Source: Acanthamoeba lenticulata
Lineage: Eukaryota; Discosea; Longamoebia; Acanthamoebidae
Direction of reading: 5' to 3'
Length of the DNA: 64,000 bases
Assembly: GCA_002179805.1 (NCBI GenBank)
Contig: NAVB01000608.1
Location: forward strand, 1 to 64,000
Both the position numbers and the translations under genes were made by a program. The notes under the pieces were generated by a model. It was not told where the DNA came from. It saw nothing but the letters and a program-made list of their open reading frames with translations, and searched no databases. Shown here piece by piece: positions 46,835 through 60,535 of this stretch. Within the stretch, counting starts at the first letter, position 1. Each line of letters opens with the position of its first letter.

Positions 46835-49540
46835 TTAGGCCGAGGGCGTCTTCCTCTTCTTCGGGGACGGCGAAGCGCCCGGTGTTCGCTGCTTCTTGGT
46901 GGGCGTGCTCTTCTTGGGCTGCTCTGGCGTCTTGGCCTGCTGCTGGTCCTTCTTGCCCTTCTTGGCCGGCTCTGGCGTCTGGGCCGTCTGCTCAGGCGCC
47001 TTGGACTGCTGCTGGGCCTTCTCGGGGGTCTTGGGCTGCTGCTTCTTGGTGGGCGTGCCCTTCTTGGCCGGCTCCGGCGTCTTGGCCTGGGCCTTCGTGG
47101 CCTGCTCTGGGGTCTTGGGCTGCTGCTGCGCCTTTGGCTCAGGTGTCTTCGCTTCCTTGGCGGCCTGCTTCTTGCCCGGCGTGCCCTTGGCTGGCTCTGG
47201 CGTCTTGGCCTGCTGCGCCTTCGGCTCGGGCGTCTTGGCTTGCTTGGCCTCAGGGGTCTTGGGCTGCTGCTGGGCCTTCTTGCCCTTCTTGGCCGCCTCC
47301 GGCGTCTTGGTCTGGGCCTCAGCCTGCGTCTTTTGCTTCTTGCTTGGCGACTGGGCCGTCTGCTCAGGCGTCTTGGGCTGCTGCTGGGCCTTCTCGGGGG
47401 TCTTGGCTTGCTGCTGGCCCTTCTTGCCCTTCTTGGCCGCCTCCGGCGTCTTGGGCTGCTCCGAGGTGGTCTCGGCCTGCGGCTGAGACTCGGACTGCAC
47501 CTTCCGCTTCTTGCTTGGCGACTGGGCCGTCGGCTCGGGCGTCTTGGCCTGCTGCTGCTGACCCTTCTTGCCCTTCTTGGCCGGCTCTGGGGTCTTGGGC
47601 TGCTGCTGGGCCTTGGCCTGAGTCTTCTGCTTCTTGCTTGGCGTCTCAGGCTGGGCCTCAGAGCTCTTGGCGGTGGCCTCCGAAGTCGTCTTGGTCTCGG
47701 TCTCAGCGGGCTGCTCCGACGCCTTTCGTTGCCGCTTCTTGTTGTTCTTCTTCTTGTTGTCAGCTCCTTCCTTTGGCTGCTCGACGGCTTCCGACATCTC
47801 CGTCGTCGCGGAGTCGTCCTTGTCCGCCGGCTCCTTGGCCGCTCGCGCCTTCATCTCCTCGGCCTTCTTCTTGGCCTCGCTGAGCACCGTCGGCGCCACA
47901 CTCGCCTGGAGAGTCGACGTGAATTAGCACAAAAAAAAAATGAACACACGAAAATAAGAACAATAAAAGGATAGGTGGTGGCGACGCACATAGCCAGCAA
48001 AATCGTAGTCAACGCCGAGCGCCTTGAGCTTCTCGCGCTTCTTCTTCTCGCGGTTCACGAGGCTCTTGACGAGCTTCGCGTGCTGCTCAGGCGTCTTAAG
48101 CCGATTCCTCCGCTGCTCCTCCAGCGGACGCAGGCGCCAAGAGGGGTAGTTACGGTGAGCGTGCTTGAACATGTGCGGCGGGATCTCCTTGGCCGGAATA
48201 AACTTGCACCGCAGGATTCGCTTGTACAGCAAATAGCCTGTTGTTCATGTGCAACAGTCAGAATAATGAGCATTCCAAGATAAATGTAGTTATAAGAGAG
48301 CATGTATGGGGGCGCCATCAGATCTTGGTGGTAAAGTCATCATGCTATGTTAAGAGTAGCAAATATAGTATGCATCATAGGCGTCATCCCAGCAGAAGGA
48401 AGAGGGGAGAGAAAATGTACCCTGCATCGTTTCGGCGACGATCTTGGCCACGTCTTGGTGGCGGAACAGAATGAAGGCGTAGCCCTTGGGCTGTATATCG
48501 GCGCCAGCAGTGTCAGCGGGAGAACAGCAGTTGGTAGACGAAAGAAAGAAAGAGAACTACATACCCGCCCGCTGCTCTTGCTCAGCGGCATAGAGATGCG
48601 GAGCACCTGCCCGAACTGGCCGAAGAAGTCTGAACAAAAAATAAAGTAGGAGGCTCAGCAAAAGGCCCTCTTCCCACGTGGAGCCCGTGGTACGCACTCT
48701 TAAGCTGCTCCTTGTAGAAGCCGTGCGGGATGCGACCAAGGTAGACGGCTCCGGTGCCGGTCAGGTCCAACTTGGGGCGCCGCAGGCGCCTCCTCTTGGC
48801 GGCCGGTTGGCGGTCCTTCTTGCTCTTGCTCTTGACTTGTTTGACTCCCTTCTCCTCCGTCTCCTCTTCGCCGTCTTCCTCTTCATCGTCCTCCTCGTCA
48901 GCATTCTCCAGGTCAGAGCTGATGTAGTCGTCGATCTCCACATCATCGTCGCTGCCGCTCTTGAGCGCGATGAAGTCCTCCAATTGCTTCGAGCCATCAT
49001 CGGCGTTCTTCCCCTCTTCCTCGCTTTCCTCTTCGTCATCTTCGTCGTCGTCGTCACCATCGTCCTCGCCTGGGGTTTGCCTGAAATTCTGCAGCGTAGA
49101 AAATGAACAACAGTTAGATTTGATTGATCTTAGTGAATTAAATTGATGAAAATTAAAATTAAAATGCGAACCTGGAACGTCTCCCTCAGAGCTAGCGCGG
49201 CCTTGAATCGAGCAGATCCCCCTTTCTTGGCCACAAGCTCCTCGAAATCGCTGTCCTCGCTATCGCTGGGCAGACTAGCTTCGCTTTCCACATCAGAATC
49301 CGAATCTGCCTCAACGTGTTGGATTTGCGCAACCTCCTCCTCTCTCTCCTCCATTTCTTCCCACGGCTTCCTTCCTCCACGCTCTGACTTGGGCTTTCGC
49401 TGCCGAGGAGGGGCTGCAGCTTTCTGATCCTTCTTTGCCGGAGCGGCATCAGGCGCGCCCTTTCGCTTCTGGCCCTTTGCGGCAGCCGCGGCAGCGAAAT
49501 AACGCCCTCCTCTGGCGCCCTTTGATCCTCGGCTCGACAT
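46835..49540 (-). CDS. NIFK/Nop15-type nucleolar RRM protein with Thr-Pro repeat tail
   Basis: This family acts in 60S ribosome assembly in the nucleolus. The N-terminus is basic and acidic (SSRGSKGARGGRYF, KPWEEMEEREEEVAQI, ADSDSDVESEASLPSDSE). A single RRM follows: GAVYLGRIPHGFYKEQLKS, FFGQFGQVLRISMPLSKSSG, KGYAFILFRHQDVAKIVAET and MQGYLLYKRILRCKFIP. Then comes the family-specific region HMFKHAHRNYPSWRLRP and EQHAKLVKSLVNREKKKREK. The C-terminus (about 350 residues, 46835-47900) is an unusual Lys/Gln/Pro/Thr tail with about 14 KTPE motifs (KTPEPAKKGKKGQQQ type). In human NIFK a few phospho-Thr-Pro sites bind the Ki-67 FHA domain. Five to six introns fit. Confidence 0.85.
46838..47700 (-). 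repeat. KTPE-type coding repeat tail
   Basis: Codons for Lys-Thr-Pro-Glu recur about 14 times, mixed with Ala-Lys-Lys-Gly-Lys-Lys and Gln-Gln runs. On the plus strand this appears as repeated GGCGTCTTGG and GCTGCTGC blocks. The tract is in frame in the nucleolar protein. Confidence 0.8.
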
Positions 49541-50644
49541 GTCTAGGCAAAAATGAGGATTGTGGTTGGAAATCACCGGCAAAACACCGTCCCTGTTTGG
49601 CTGTTTGATGTCGACACAGAAAAACAAAAGAAAGAGCAAAAACCCTTCACCTTGGTCGGTTTTATCCCGCCAGGAGAGGCTGAGGCTTGTTTTGTAGCGG
49701 CCCGTGGTGTTTGGTTATTCTTTGTCTCTGTCGCAACAGCCCTACACAACAGCACCACCACATGTGACAGCAGTGGCCTCTTGCCCTCAAGCTTATTGCT
49801 GCCAAGGTACTTTGTCTTCCGTTATCCTTGTCCCACCAACCCGCACCAACTCTGAGTTGAAAGGCTGGTTTCGTGCCTGGTCAACATTAATTATGGTGCA
49901 AAAGCAAACGGAGGTCATTTAATATACTCCGGCGCTCACACACGTAGTGTCGGATTATGCCAATGTACCAACATTTCATATAATCTCTACTTTATTTGCT
50001 AATCTCGATTTATCTTGATCGTAGGGTCGCTTGCGCCAGTCCAGTCACACTCACAAGATGAGACTCCGATGCTCTTGTGGTGAGGTATGTTCTTACTTTT
50101 CGCTCTTCGTGGAGGGTCGCGACATGATGTCCAAAACTATAACTGTTGACGTCCTCCCGCATGGGTTGATGTAATGAAAAAACAATAACCCTGATCTTTG
50201 AGTGTGTTTGCTCGTTTTTGCACTGTTATACTGGTTCCTGACCTGTCTTATTAGCAGATCCGCCATCTCTGGAGACGAAACAATGCCTGTTTTTGCCGTG
50301 CTAAACACTTAAGGTGCGTCCGCACACCACCACACAGTTTCGCGCTACAGCGTCGGGATGTATTTTATATCAATTGTTACTAATGACTTCCTTCGGGATC
50401 TATGATAACAAACTAAGGGGTTTATCTGAACATTGCTGTCTTTCATTATCATTTACACTCTCCCTACTCTTGTGTGTGCATTCACTTACCACAACTGTGT
50501 GCTTTTTTATATGTGCAGGTTCGTGTACTGGCCCTCCCTGGCGTGCTCTTGTTCATGTGTGATGAATAAACAATGTTTTCAAAAAGAACATGACCAGTCG
50601 GGTTTCGAAACAGAAACATTGCAGCTTCGCTCACGAGCACACAC
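49541..50644. other. gene-poor spacer of about 1.1 kb
   Basis: The largest gap in the window lies between the NIFK-like start (minus) and the DPH4 stop (minus). Base composition is much less GC-rich than exons, and open frames are short with poor codon use. The left part should hold the NIFK-like promoter. I see no tRNA, transposon ends or long repeats. A non-coding RNA cannot be excluded. Confidence 0.5.
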
Positions 50645-51248
50645 TCAGGAAGTAGCGACGTCGTAGGTGACGCGGATGACAAACGAGCACCCCACGCATG
50701 AGTGGGTGTGTTCGCCCTTCTCGAGCGCCTCCTCGCTCACCTGTACGGGGTGTGGCGGGTCGATCATCACTGCACCACGACACGGGGTCGTCATTCATGT
50801 GGCTTCTGCTTACCTCGTACTGGTGGCCACACCGGCACGGGTGCGTGTAGACACCACGGTCCTCGTCGAAGGCCATGTCGTCCAAGTCGACCTCCGCGCC
50901 GACCGGCAGTGCGGCAACTTGGCCAGCTGGAAGTGGGCTTTGAAAGTCAATACAAGCTACGGCAGTGCTGCGACAAAAAGGAGTGAACGTACCGTAGTGG
51001 AGTGCATCGTAAGCGCTTCGTGTTTGAGGATCACTCAACACGGTCCACGCCTCCTGAATTTGTTGGAAGCGAGCGTTTCCATCTTCGAATGCTGTCGATG
51101 AAGAACCAGCCTGAGGAGCCAGCTTATCTGGATGCAGTGTGCGGGCTAATCGACGATAATTTTCCTTAATCTCATTCGAAGAGGCCTTCGGATGAACCTC
51201 CAGCACTGCATAGAGGTCAAGATCGGCGGTCTGTGCAACAAGATTCAT
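50645..51248 (-). CDS. dph4: DPH4 / DNAJC24-like J-domain protein with CSL zinc finger
   Basis: DPH4 supports the first step of diphthamide synthesis on elongation factor 2. The J-domain reads DLYAVLEVHPKASSNEIKE, YRRLARTLHPDKLAPQ with the HPD motif, and FQQIQEAWTVLSDPQTRSAY. A linker holds VGAEVDLDDMAFDEDRGVYT. The CSL zinc ribbon begins HPCRCGHQYE; an intron (GTAAGC...CCGTACAG) joins it to VSEEALEKGEHTHSC, VGCSFVIRVTYDV. The two Cys pairs (CRC and CVGC) are intact. The start at 51248 precedes the J-domain closely; an upstream in-frame ATG at 51407 would add about 53 residues with no domain. Confidence 0.88.
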
Positions 51249-51436
51249 TCCAAGTTGCCTTCCATCCGCCAGATTGAAGGATGAAAGCTGCTCGGATTTT
51301 ACGAGGCACCAATCAGCGCTGATTCCTTGAATGGCCTTTTCTCTTTCTTTTTTTCGCGTCTTGTCTGATGCAAGCACCAACCTTTGTCCCCTTGGGCTTG
51401 TTTCCACCTACATGGAGCTGTTCTCACCACATCTTA
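51249..51436. promoter_or_regulatory. divergent promoter region
   Basis: This spacer of under 200 bases lies between divergent DPH4 and the FYVE-type gene. The exact starts of both genes are uncertain, so the true spacer could be shorter. Confidence 0.35.
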
Positions 51437-53256
51437 ATGGTACAACAAGAGAGTTATCATTTTGCACGAGGTGAGGCGATAGTAATCTTCCTTCTTTATC
51501 GCTTAGGGGCAGCACGGGATCTATCGAACACGTTTAAGCAAGCGCGGCAAGAGGCCAATGATAAAGTAGAGGCCATGATCGTGCAGCTTATCGCCGCCGC
51601 ACCCACAGTACCGCCACCTCTTGTCCGGGCCTTGCTTTTTGTGCTCATCTTCTCGTGTGGCAGTGCGTCTCAGCAGACAAAAGGCAAGTGTCCGTCGGTT
51701 CTTTGCTTTCGGCACGGCAGCGCTGCGCTTCGTGTGGGTAGTGCTCCCCTTGCTGCCCTCGTAGGGCCCAGATCGCATGCTCACCCAGCGCTGCAATGGG
51801 CTTTGCCTTCTGCAGAGCCGAGTTCGGGCTGTGGGACCGCCGGTTCACGTGCTTCATGTGCCAGCGTGGCCACTGCGCCAAGTGCACCGCGACCTTATCG
51901 CACGCGTGCATCGCGGACGATCCGAAGCTCCACCTCCTCCTGGTCACCCTGCGACAGGCCAAGCCATCTGCCTCATCGTCGCCACGGCCACAGCACGAAG
52001 AGTTCGTGGTGTGCGCCAAGTGCGAGGTCGTCGTCACGCGGCAAGAAAAGGCGCGCATGTACAGGGAAGCCTTTGCCTGGGGAAGCAAGGAGAGCCCTCT
52101 GCGGCTCCTCTACGAGGAGCGCCTCACTCGCAGCCGCCGCACGGTGGAGAAGTTGCTGCCGCGCTACGCACGGCTGGTCGACGCCATCCTGTGCGACGCC
52201 GAGGGCGGAGCTGTGTTCGACCCGTTTGACAATCCCAAGGCCGTCGGGCTTGTGTCCGTCCACGACCACTCGTCAGACTTCACGCGCGACTACGACGCGG
52301 CGCTCGCGATGCAGGACAGCCTGGAGAAGGCCATTGCGCAGTTTGAGCGCGCCGTCAAGGAACTCGCTCGGCTACCGCCACTCACCGAGCGAGAGAGGTG
52401 CGTGACGGTCCTCTCGAGGGATGTCCTGGGCAGTTAACTCTTGGCCCGTGATGCTCACATCAGACCTGCTGCCTCTCTTCTTGGACAGGCAACTGCACGA
52501 GGCCATCAAGTCCTCCTGCGTGTTGTTGTCGCAGGACGTCATCCCCGCGTTCCGCGTGCTGTCCAAGGTAGGCTCCACCACTTTCTTCATCTTCATCATC
52601 ATCATCATCATCATGATCTCTCCAGCGCGCCAAGAGATTGTTAAAGTCCTCCGATCTAAGCTGGTCGCGTCCCGCCGGGCGACAGAGGGTGGCGCAACTG
52701 CAGATGAACAAGGCGACGCAACTATACCTGCTGACGTACCAGCTCGTGTGGGAGGACAAGCGCCACGCCAAATTCTGGGCGCAGTTTGGGGAGTCCCTGC
52801 TGTACGCGCTCCGCTCCTGCTGCTGGCCCACAGTCCTTGACTCAAGCGGATGACCAACCTCGTCCGCAGGAACGCCCTGTCGATGATGAAGACGGAGCTG
52901 CAAGAGGTGGCGCGCAAGGCTGGCGAGGACTGGGACGCCTACAGGGCCAAGATCGAGGACTTTTTGGTCGACTGGGAGAAGCACAACACGGCCCTCCTTC
53001 GGTCGTTCCCAACTCGACTCTGCTGGGCGTGATGATGATGATGATGTGCTTTGGGCTGACGTCAGACCTCTCCTTAAGAGTGTCGGCGGCGGACCAGACA
53101 GAGGGAACCGTGCTGCGGAAAAACGTGATGCTTGTGAAGAAGGCCGTGAAGCAGATCGACGCGTCCGTGGGCTCTGCCAAGTTGCCGCAGACCAAGCGCG
53201 CCCTCTCTCTTCTATTGAACCTTCTCGAACGCACCTATGAGCAGTACACGCGATGA
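51437..53256 (+). CDS. Rab-effector-type FYVE zinc-finger protein
   Basis: The first exon (VQQESYHFAR) splices at GTGAGG...CGCTTAG into a helical exon (RDLSNTFKQARQEANDKVEA). A GTACCG donor and GGCACGGCAG acceptor then join a mini-exon, RCASCG, which splices into AEFGLWDRRFTCFMCQRGHC. Together these give four CxxC pairs: CASC, CFMC, CAKC and a later CAKC, the layout of FYVE-type zinc fingers of the rabphilin/Rab-effector kind. The basic RRHHCR motif for PI3P binding is absent. The rest is helical: ERLTRSRRTVEKLLPRYARL, LEKAIAQFERAVKELARLPP, KSSCVLLSQDVIPAFRVLSK and NKATQLYLLTYQLVWEDKRH, ending with LLLNLLERTYEQYTR. A Rab-binding trafficking role is inferred. Confidence 0.62.
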
Positions 53257-53445
53257 CCTCGAGAACTTGGCGAGTTCTTGAAAAACAAATTTCAATAAAG
53301 AATAATAAAAAACAAATTAAAAATTGTTTGTCACTCTACGTGGCGCGAAAGGGCTGGGGCAAGAAGGTGGGTATTGCGCCGGTGTGTAGAAGTTTTCATT
53401 CACCGAGCATTTTCCAACTCGGCCAACCGGCTGATCGCCAAGAGG

Positions 53446-54624
53446 ATGAATTTTTTGGAGCTTGTAAATCTGGTGCGCGATGGGTACCGAGAGGCGTCGC
53501 TGCCCTACAAAGAGACTCGCGAAGAGACCCTGGTGAAGTTGCCAGTCTTCACCCACTTTGTCGATCTGCTCCCATTCTATCCGGACTTCGGCAGCGATGG
53601 ACATGACGTCTTCGCTGCTCTTGCCGGGCCGCCCTCGTCCGTCACCTCCCTTCTGTCGTCTTCCTCGCCTTCCTCATCCTTCCAGCGCGAAATGCGTCAG
53701 CACTTATGTGACAACGTCGTCCTCGAGCTCGGCTGCGGCTGTGGTTCGCCATCTCGTCAATGCCAGCATGCTTCGCATCTTTTATGCTTTGCAGTTCTGA
53801 TGCTGATGAACACACGCACACAGGCGAGCCCGTGGCGGGCTACATCTGCTCGCGGCTGCACGGCACGTCGACGTCCTACCTCGGCATCGATCTCTGCGAG
53901 ACGCAGATCCAGCTGGCCAAGAGTACGTCAGCAGCTGCGCCCCCGGCCCACCTTCCAGCACCACGCTGACCCGTTCTACACGCCTCCTGCAGAGCAGTAT
54001 CCGGCCTTTGCTGAGCAGTTCCGCGTGGGCGAGATGTTGGAGTTCACGCGCTGCCAGAAGGACAACTCGTTTTGCGGGGTGCTGTCCCTCTTCACCATCT
54101 TCCACTTGCCCCGATCGACGCACATCGAGCTCTTCATGAACATCAAACGGTTCTTCCTTCCGCCTTCTCTCTTGCACCACACGCGAGGGAGCTCTCTCTC
54201 ACCTGTCGCTGTTGCTGGACTCCAGAATAATGAAGAACGACGCGCCACTGCTCATCTCGGTCCCGGAGGAGGCCGGCGAGGGCACCTCCAACAACTGGCT
54301 GGGCGGCTGCACCATGTACTGGAGTGCGTGCTCTCTCTCTCTCTCTCTTTGTTATCCTTCTCTACGTGCGTGTGTGCTTGTCTCACATACGACATGGCAC
54401 GACACGCGCGTGTGTGCGGTGTAGGTCACTTTTCGGTGGAGTGGTACGAGTTGACGCTCAAGCAGTTGGGCTTCGAGCTGATCATCAAGTACAAGGACGT
54501 GCGCGAGTTCCTGGGCAAGGAGGAGGTCATGTACTACCTCCTCTTCAAGGTCAAAAAGGAGGACCACCAGCGCGGTTTCTGTCACGCCAACGGGTCGTCC
54601 GACGCCAACAAGCTGACGCTCTGA
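53446..54624 (+). CDS. class I SAM-dependent methyltransferase
   Basis: The ATG chosen begins NFLELVNLVRDGYREASLPY, a helical cap. Motif I is DNVVLELGCGCGEPVAGYI, split by an intron after the Gly-rich turn, and is followed by YLGIDLCETQIQLAK with the acidic ribose-binding Asp. Motifs II-III follow: FCGVLSLFTIFHLPRSTHIE and NDAPLLISVPEEAGEGTSN. The C-terminal half has WYELTLKQLGFELIIKYKDV and EEVMYYLLFKV. This is a complete Rossmann methyltransferase; the substrate is unknown. A Ser-rich insert (SSVTSLLSSSSPSSSFQ) near the N-terminus is unusual. Four to five introns, including one with a CTCTCT run near 54330. Confidence 0.8.
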   Translation: MNFLELVNLVRDGYREASLPYKETREETLVKLPVFTHFVDLLPFYPDFGSDGHDVFAALAGPPSSVTSLLSSSSPSSSFQREMRQHLCDNVVLELGCGCGSPSRQCQHASHLLCFAVLMLMNTRTQASPWRATSARGCTARRRPTSASISARRRSSWPRVRQQLRPRPTFQHHADPFYTPPAEQYPAFAEQFRVGEMLEFTRCQKDNSFCGVLSLFTIFHLPRSTHIELFMNIKRFFLPPSLLHHTRGSSLSPVAVAGLQNNEERRATAHLGPGGGRRGHLQQLAGRLHHVLECVLSLSLSLLSFSTCVCACLTYDMARHARVCGVGHFSVEWYELTLKQLGFELIIKYKDVREFLGKEEVMYYLLFKVKKEDHQRGFCHANGSSDANKLTL

Positions 54625-54836
54625 CTTTCTTCTCCTTCTTAAAGGTGATGATGAACTTGGAAAAGTCAAACATGTGGCGTTTTATGTACAAAGAAAAAAG
54701 AAGCAAAAACATGAACATGTCACCACACGAAGCAGGAAGGAGTCGTTGTCGTAGTGGTACAGGCTGGGAAGGGCGAGAGCGCTGTCGCTGTCGCGCTTCC
54801 TTGATGGATGGAGAGACAAGGGAAGAGTATGGGGCT

Positions 54837-55256
54837 TCACTTGCGCATGTGGGGCGCCTGCATCGTGCCTTCACGAACGCCACGGTCCATCTGGGGTCGC
54901 TCGTCCTTGAGCTTGCACCAGAACGAGCAGTACGTCTTGCTGCCGTCCCGCGACTTGAAGTCGCGCTCCGTCACCTTCTCGCACGAAGCGCAGACATGGC
55001 AGAGCTCATCGACCAGAACTGGCCGCACCTCCTTCTCCTCTACCTCTTCGTTCTCGTCCATCGCCTTCTTCTTCTGCGGAGCTTCCTTGTGTCCACACTC
55101 TTGCTTTTGCTTCTGCTTCTGCAGCAGCATGGCCTTCATACGGCGCATCTCGTCCATGTCCTCCTTCAACAGCGGGTACGACGGGGCGTAGGTGGGGCCC
55201 TGGTGGTGGAGGAGCACGTTCCTCTCCACCACGAAGTTGCTCTTGACGCTCAACAT
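54837..55256 (-). CDS. small FCS-type zinc-binding protein
   Basis: This intronless frame of 139 residues has three parts. The N-terminus, VERNVLLHHQGPTYAPSYPL, is followed by a helix of Met, Lys and Gln (DEMRRMKAMLLQKQKQKQE) and a Glu/Lys-rich stretch. The C-terminal part carries CHVCASCEKVTERDF and SKTYCSFWCKLKDE, a CxxC...CxxxC arrangement resembling FCS/MYM-type zinc fingers. It ends QAPHMRK. The protein may bind a partner through the finger; no function can be assigned. Confidence 0.65.
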   Translation of the reverse strand: MLSVKSNFVVERNVLLHHQGPTYAPSYPLLKEDMDEMRRMKAMLLQKQKQKQECGHKEAPQKKKAMDENEEVEEKEVRPVLVDELCHVCASCEKVTERDFKSRDGSKTYCSFWCKLKDERPQMDRGVREGTMQAPHMRK

Positions 55257-55825
55257 GTTGTGTGAGTATGCGTTGACGGTGATGGGCGTGTGATGAGTGG
55301 CGCGATGTGCTTAGTCTTGTCGTTTGTCGATTGAATGAAAGACGTGGATGAGCACAAAGCGCTTTTCAAGGTGAAGGTGAGGGCGTGGTTGTCGCCCAGA
55401 CGTCGAGATCAGCACCTCGGTGGTCCGTCTGCTGTGCGACTCCAGATACGTTCAGCGGAGAGATGTTGGCTTTTCGGCGAGTTGAAGACCGACCCTCTTT
55501 GACAGGCATCGGTCACCGCCTGTCCCTCTCACGCTCTGGCGGGGTCGCCCGTCCGACAGAGGAGGAGCAAGTCTCGAGATGTCGCGGATTTGACAAACCA
55601 GATAACGCAGCTTCGGCGAACTTTCCGCAGAACATGGTGCGCCAAACCCCGAGCCAGTGGTGCCAAGCGGCAGGACTTGCACTGACTGGTGGCAACTTGT
55701 TCAACCATTTAAAGGAAGAAGCAAAAGTCCTGTGGTGGCCGAGTGAAAGATCCCAAAATAAAAAATAAAAAAGATTAAAAAAGAAAATGATAAAGGCAAA
55801 AGACCACAAGCAAGCTGTTGCTCTT
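55257..55825. other. intergenic region with weak open frames
   Basis: The right part ends with A/T-rich sequence before the phosphatase stop. A plus-strand frame at 55385-55768 has a Cys-, Arg- and Gly-rich product (GFDKPDNAASANFPQN, LTGGNLFNHLKEEAKVLW) but no ATG-led domain or family match. Two in-frame ATGs exist. I do not call it a gene. Confidence 0.4.
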
Positions 55826-56899
55826 TCAGGAAAGGTCTCGCTTCTTGAGGCCGTGAACAGCCCAGCGTCCGGTGGAGAAGAGCCACGAGTCTTTGCCAAA
55901 CTCGCGGGTAAGATCCTCTTTTAGGCCCAGCGTGACGATGTCGCAGTTGTCGGGGTTGGCGATGGCGTCAAAGTCGGCCACCGTCAAGTGCAAGTAGCGC
56001 ATCACGAAACACCTGCACGCAAATTGCGTCACCTACATGATGAAGAAGCAGAGGACAAGGCCTGGCGAGGGACGTCCTGCCGACCTGATGGTGAGGCCAT
56101 GCGACACGATCAGAACCTTGACCGGTTTGTGCTCGCGGTTGGCCTTGCGCTCGACTTGTCGAATGAGGCTCTCCATGAAGATGCTCGTTCTGTCGTAACA
56201 GTCTGCCGGGCTCTCGCCGCCATTGAAGCGGTAGTAGAACCAGCCGTGCCGCTTGCGCTTGGCCTCTTGTGCCTGGAGGTCGTCGTACCCGTGGTCCACC
56301 TCCCTGGGAGTGTGTTGTGCAGGACACACACGCTGCATCAACGACTGCGCTATATGAAGAGACTCTGTGGGTAATACTCACCTGAGTCTCGGGTCCTCGC
56401 GTATGCGGTAGGGACAGGGCGTCCAGTCTTTGCTTCTACGTGCTACTTCTTCCACTTTCGCTTTCTCATCATCTTCAGGATCAGAGTAGGACACGTCGTC
56501 ATCGAGTTCCTCGTGTTCCCCTGCTGGAGTGCAATCTTGCACACCACTACCCCTGAGGATTTCCTCCAGCGTCTGCTTCGCTCGGTGGTAGGGCGAGCAG
56601 AAGATGAGGCTGTCGTCGATGAAGTCGGGGCCGATGTGGCATCCAGCCGTGTGTGCCTGAGCGCGCCCCCGCGAGGTGAGTGGGATATTGTGGTCGCCCA
56701 CCTCCAGGTGAGAAAGACTGCCCGTGTTGGCCATCGACTCGCCGTGGCGCACGAGCTTGATTGTTGCACGAAATGTCGCTGTCCATCGCAGATTTGCCCG
56801 ATTCAGCTGACTGCACTGGGCGAGCAGAGGAGAGACTGACGGGAGGTGAAGGCAGGGTGGTCCATGTCCTTGCACCAACGACGCTCGTCGCAGCAGCAT
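55826..56899 (-). CDS. histidine phosphatase (phosphoglycerate mutase-like, AT74-like)
   Basis: The catalytic motif is IKLVRHGESMANTGSL. It is followed by HNIPLTSRGRAQAHTAG, SLIFCSPYHRAKQTLEEIL, EDPRLREVDHGYDDLQAQEA, KRHGWFYYRFNGGESPADCY, and the second catalytic His in VLIVSHGLTIRCFVMRYLHL. The end is WAVHGLKKRDLS. The REDPRLRE and FYYRFxxGESxADxxDR patterns match the plant AT74-type family rather than glycolytic mutases (from memory of the family). Between 56400 and 56520 there is an acidic insert (DDDVSYSDPEDDEKAKVEEV). The start at 56899 yields a basic leader that could be a mitochondrial targeting sequence (inference). Confidence 0.82.
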
Positions 56900-56991
56900 G
56901 TGAGGCCTGCCGTGTCTGGCCAGTTCTGTCCAACACACAAAACACCTTTTGGCCCAAATTTCTTCTGGTATGTAGTCATTTCTTGAATTTT

Positions 56992-60209
<3,218 letters not shown>

Positions 60210-60535
60210 CGCACGCCAGACCAAGGCCCAGTGGTACCAACCCCTGCACGTGCACATGCCGCATGAGACGTGGACCATCAAATTGAAATCTTGTCATCAT
60301 GATGCACACGTACAGAGTGGCCCTCTTTTTGAGCGGAGTGGGATGCACAGTACTGATAAAGGGAGCCTATTGCAGCGCCCTCGAGCAGAGTGCGGTGTAC
60401 GCCCAAGCCAGAAGGCCGCACACCCAGCAGCCGCGACCGCAACATCAGATTTGCTTTTGTTTGCAGCGGTCTTATTTTCTTGTTTTGTTGTTAATTTAAT
60501 TCTTAGAATAAATGGAACATGCACCGGTGCGGCAG
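60210..60535. other. spacer and possible RecQ first exon
   Basis: On the minus strand this stretch carries a frame from paired ATGs (TRFQFDGPRLMRHVHVQG) that may be a RecQ leader exon, but no clean join was found. The right end is A/T-rich and contains AATAAA near 60508 (plus strand). It also holds the 3' end region of EXO84. Confidence 0.35.

Noticed and set aside
50119..50205. Possible C/D-box snoRNA (ATGATGT near 50124 and CCTGA near 50191)
   Set aside because: The C box differs from consensus, the terminal stem is weak, and no guide target can be tested by eye.
50590..50650. tRNA B-box-like GGGTTTCGAAAC
   Set aside because: No A box or acceptor stem at the right distance, and the cloverleaf cannot be folded.
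49704..50682. Short open frames in the 1.1-kb spacer
   Set aside because: They have poor codon bias and low GC, and no domain or splice-consistent extension was found.
51249..51407. Longer N-terminus for DPH4 from the ATG at 51407
   Set aside because: The extra residues contain no domain and the J-domain begins right after the later ATG. It remains possible but less likely.
52590..53050. CAT/ATG trinucleotide runs in the FYVE gene as a functional repeat
   Set aside because: They fall in introns (near 52596 and 53030) and look like ordinary microsatellites.
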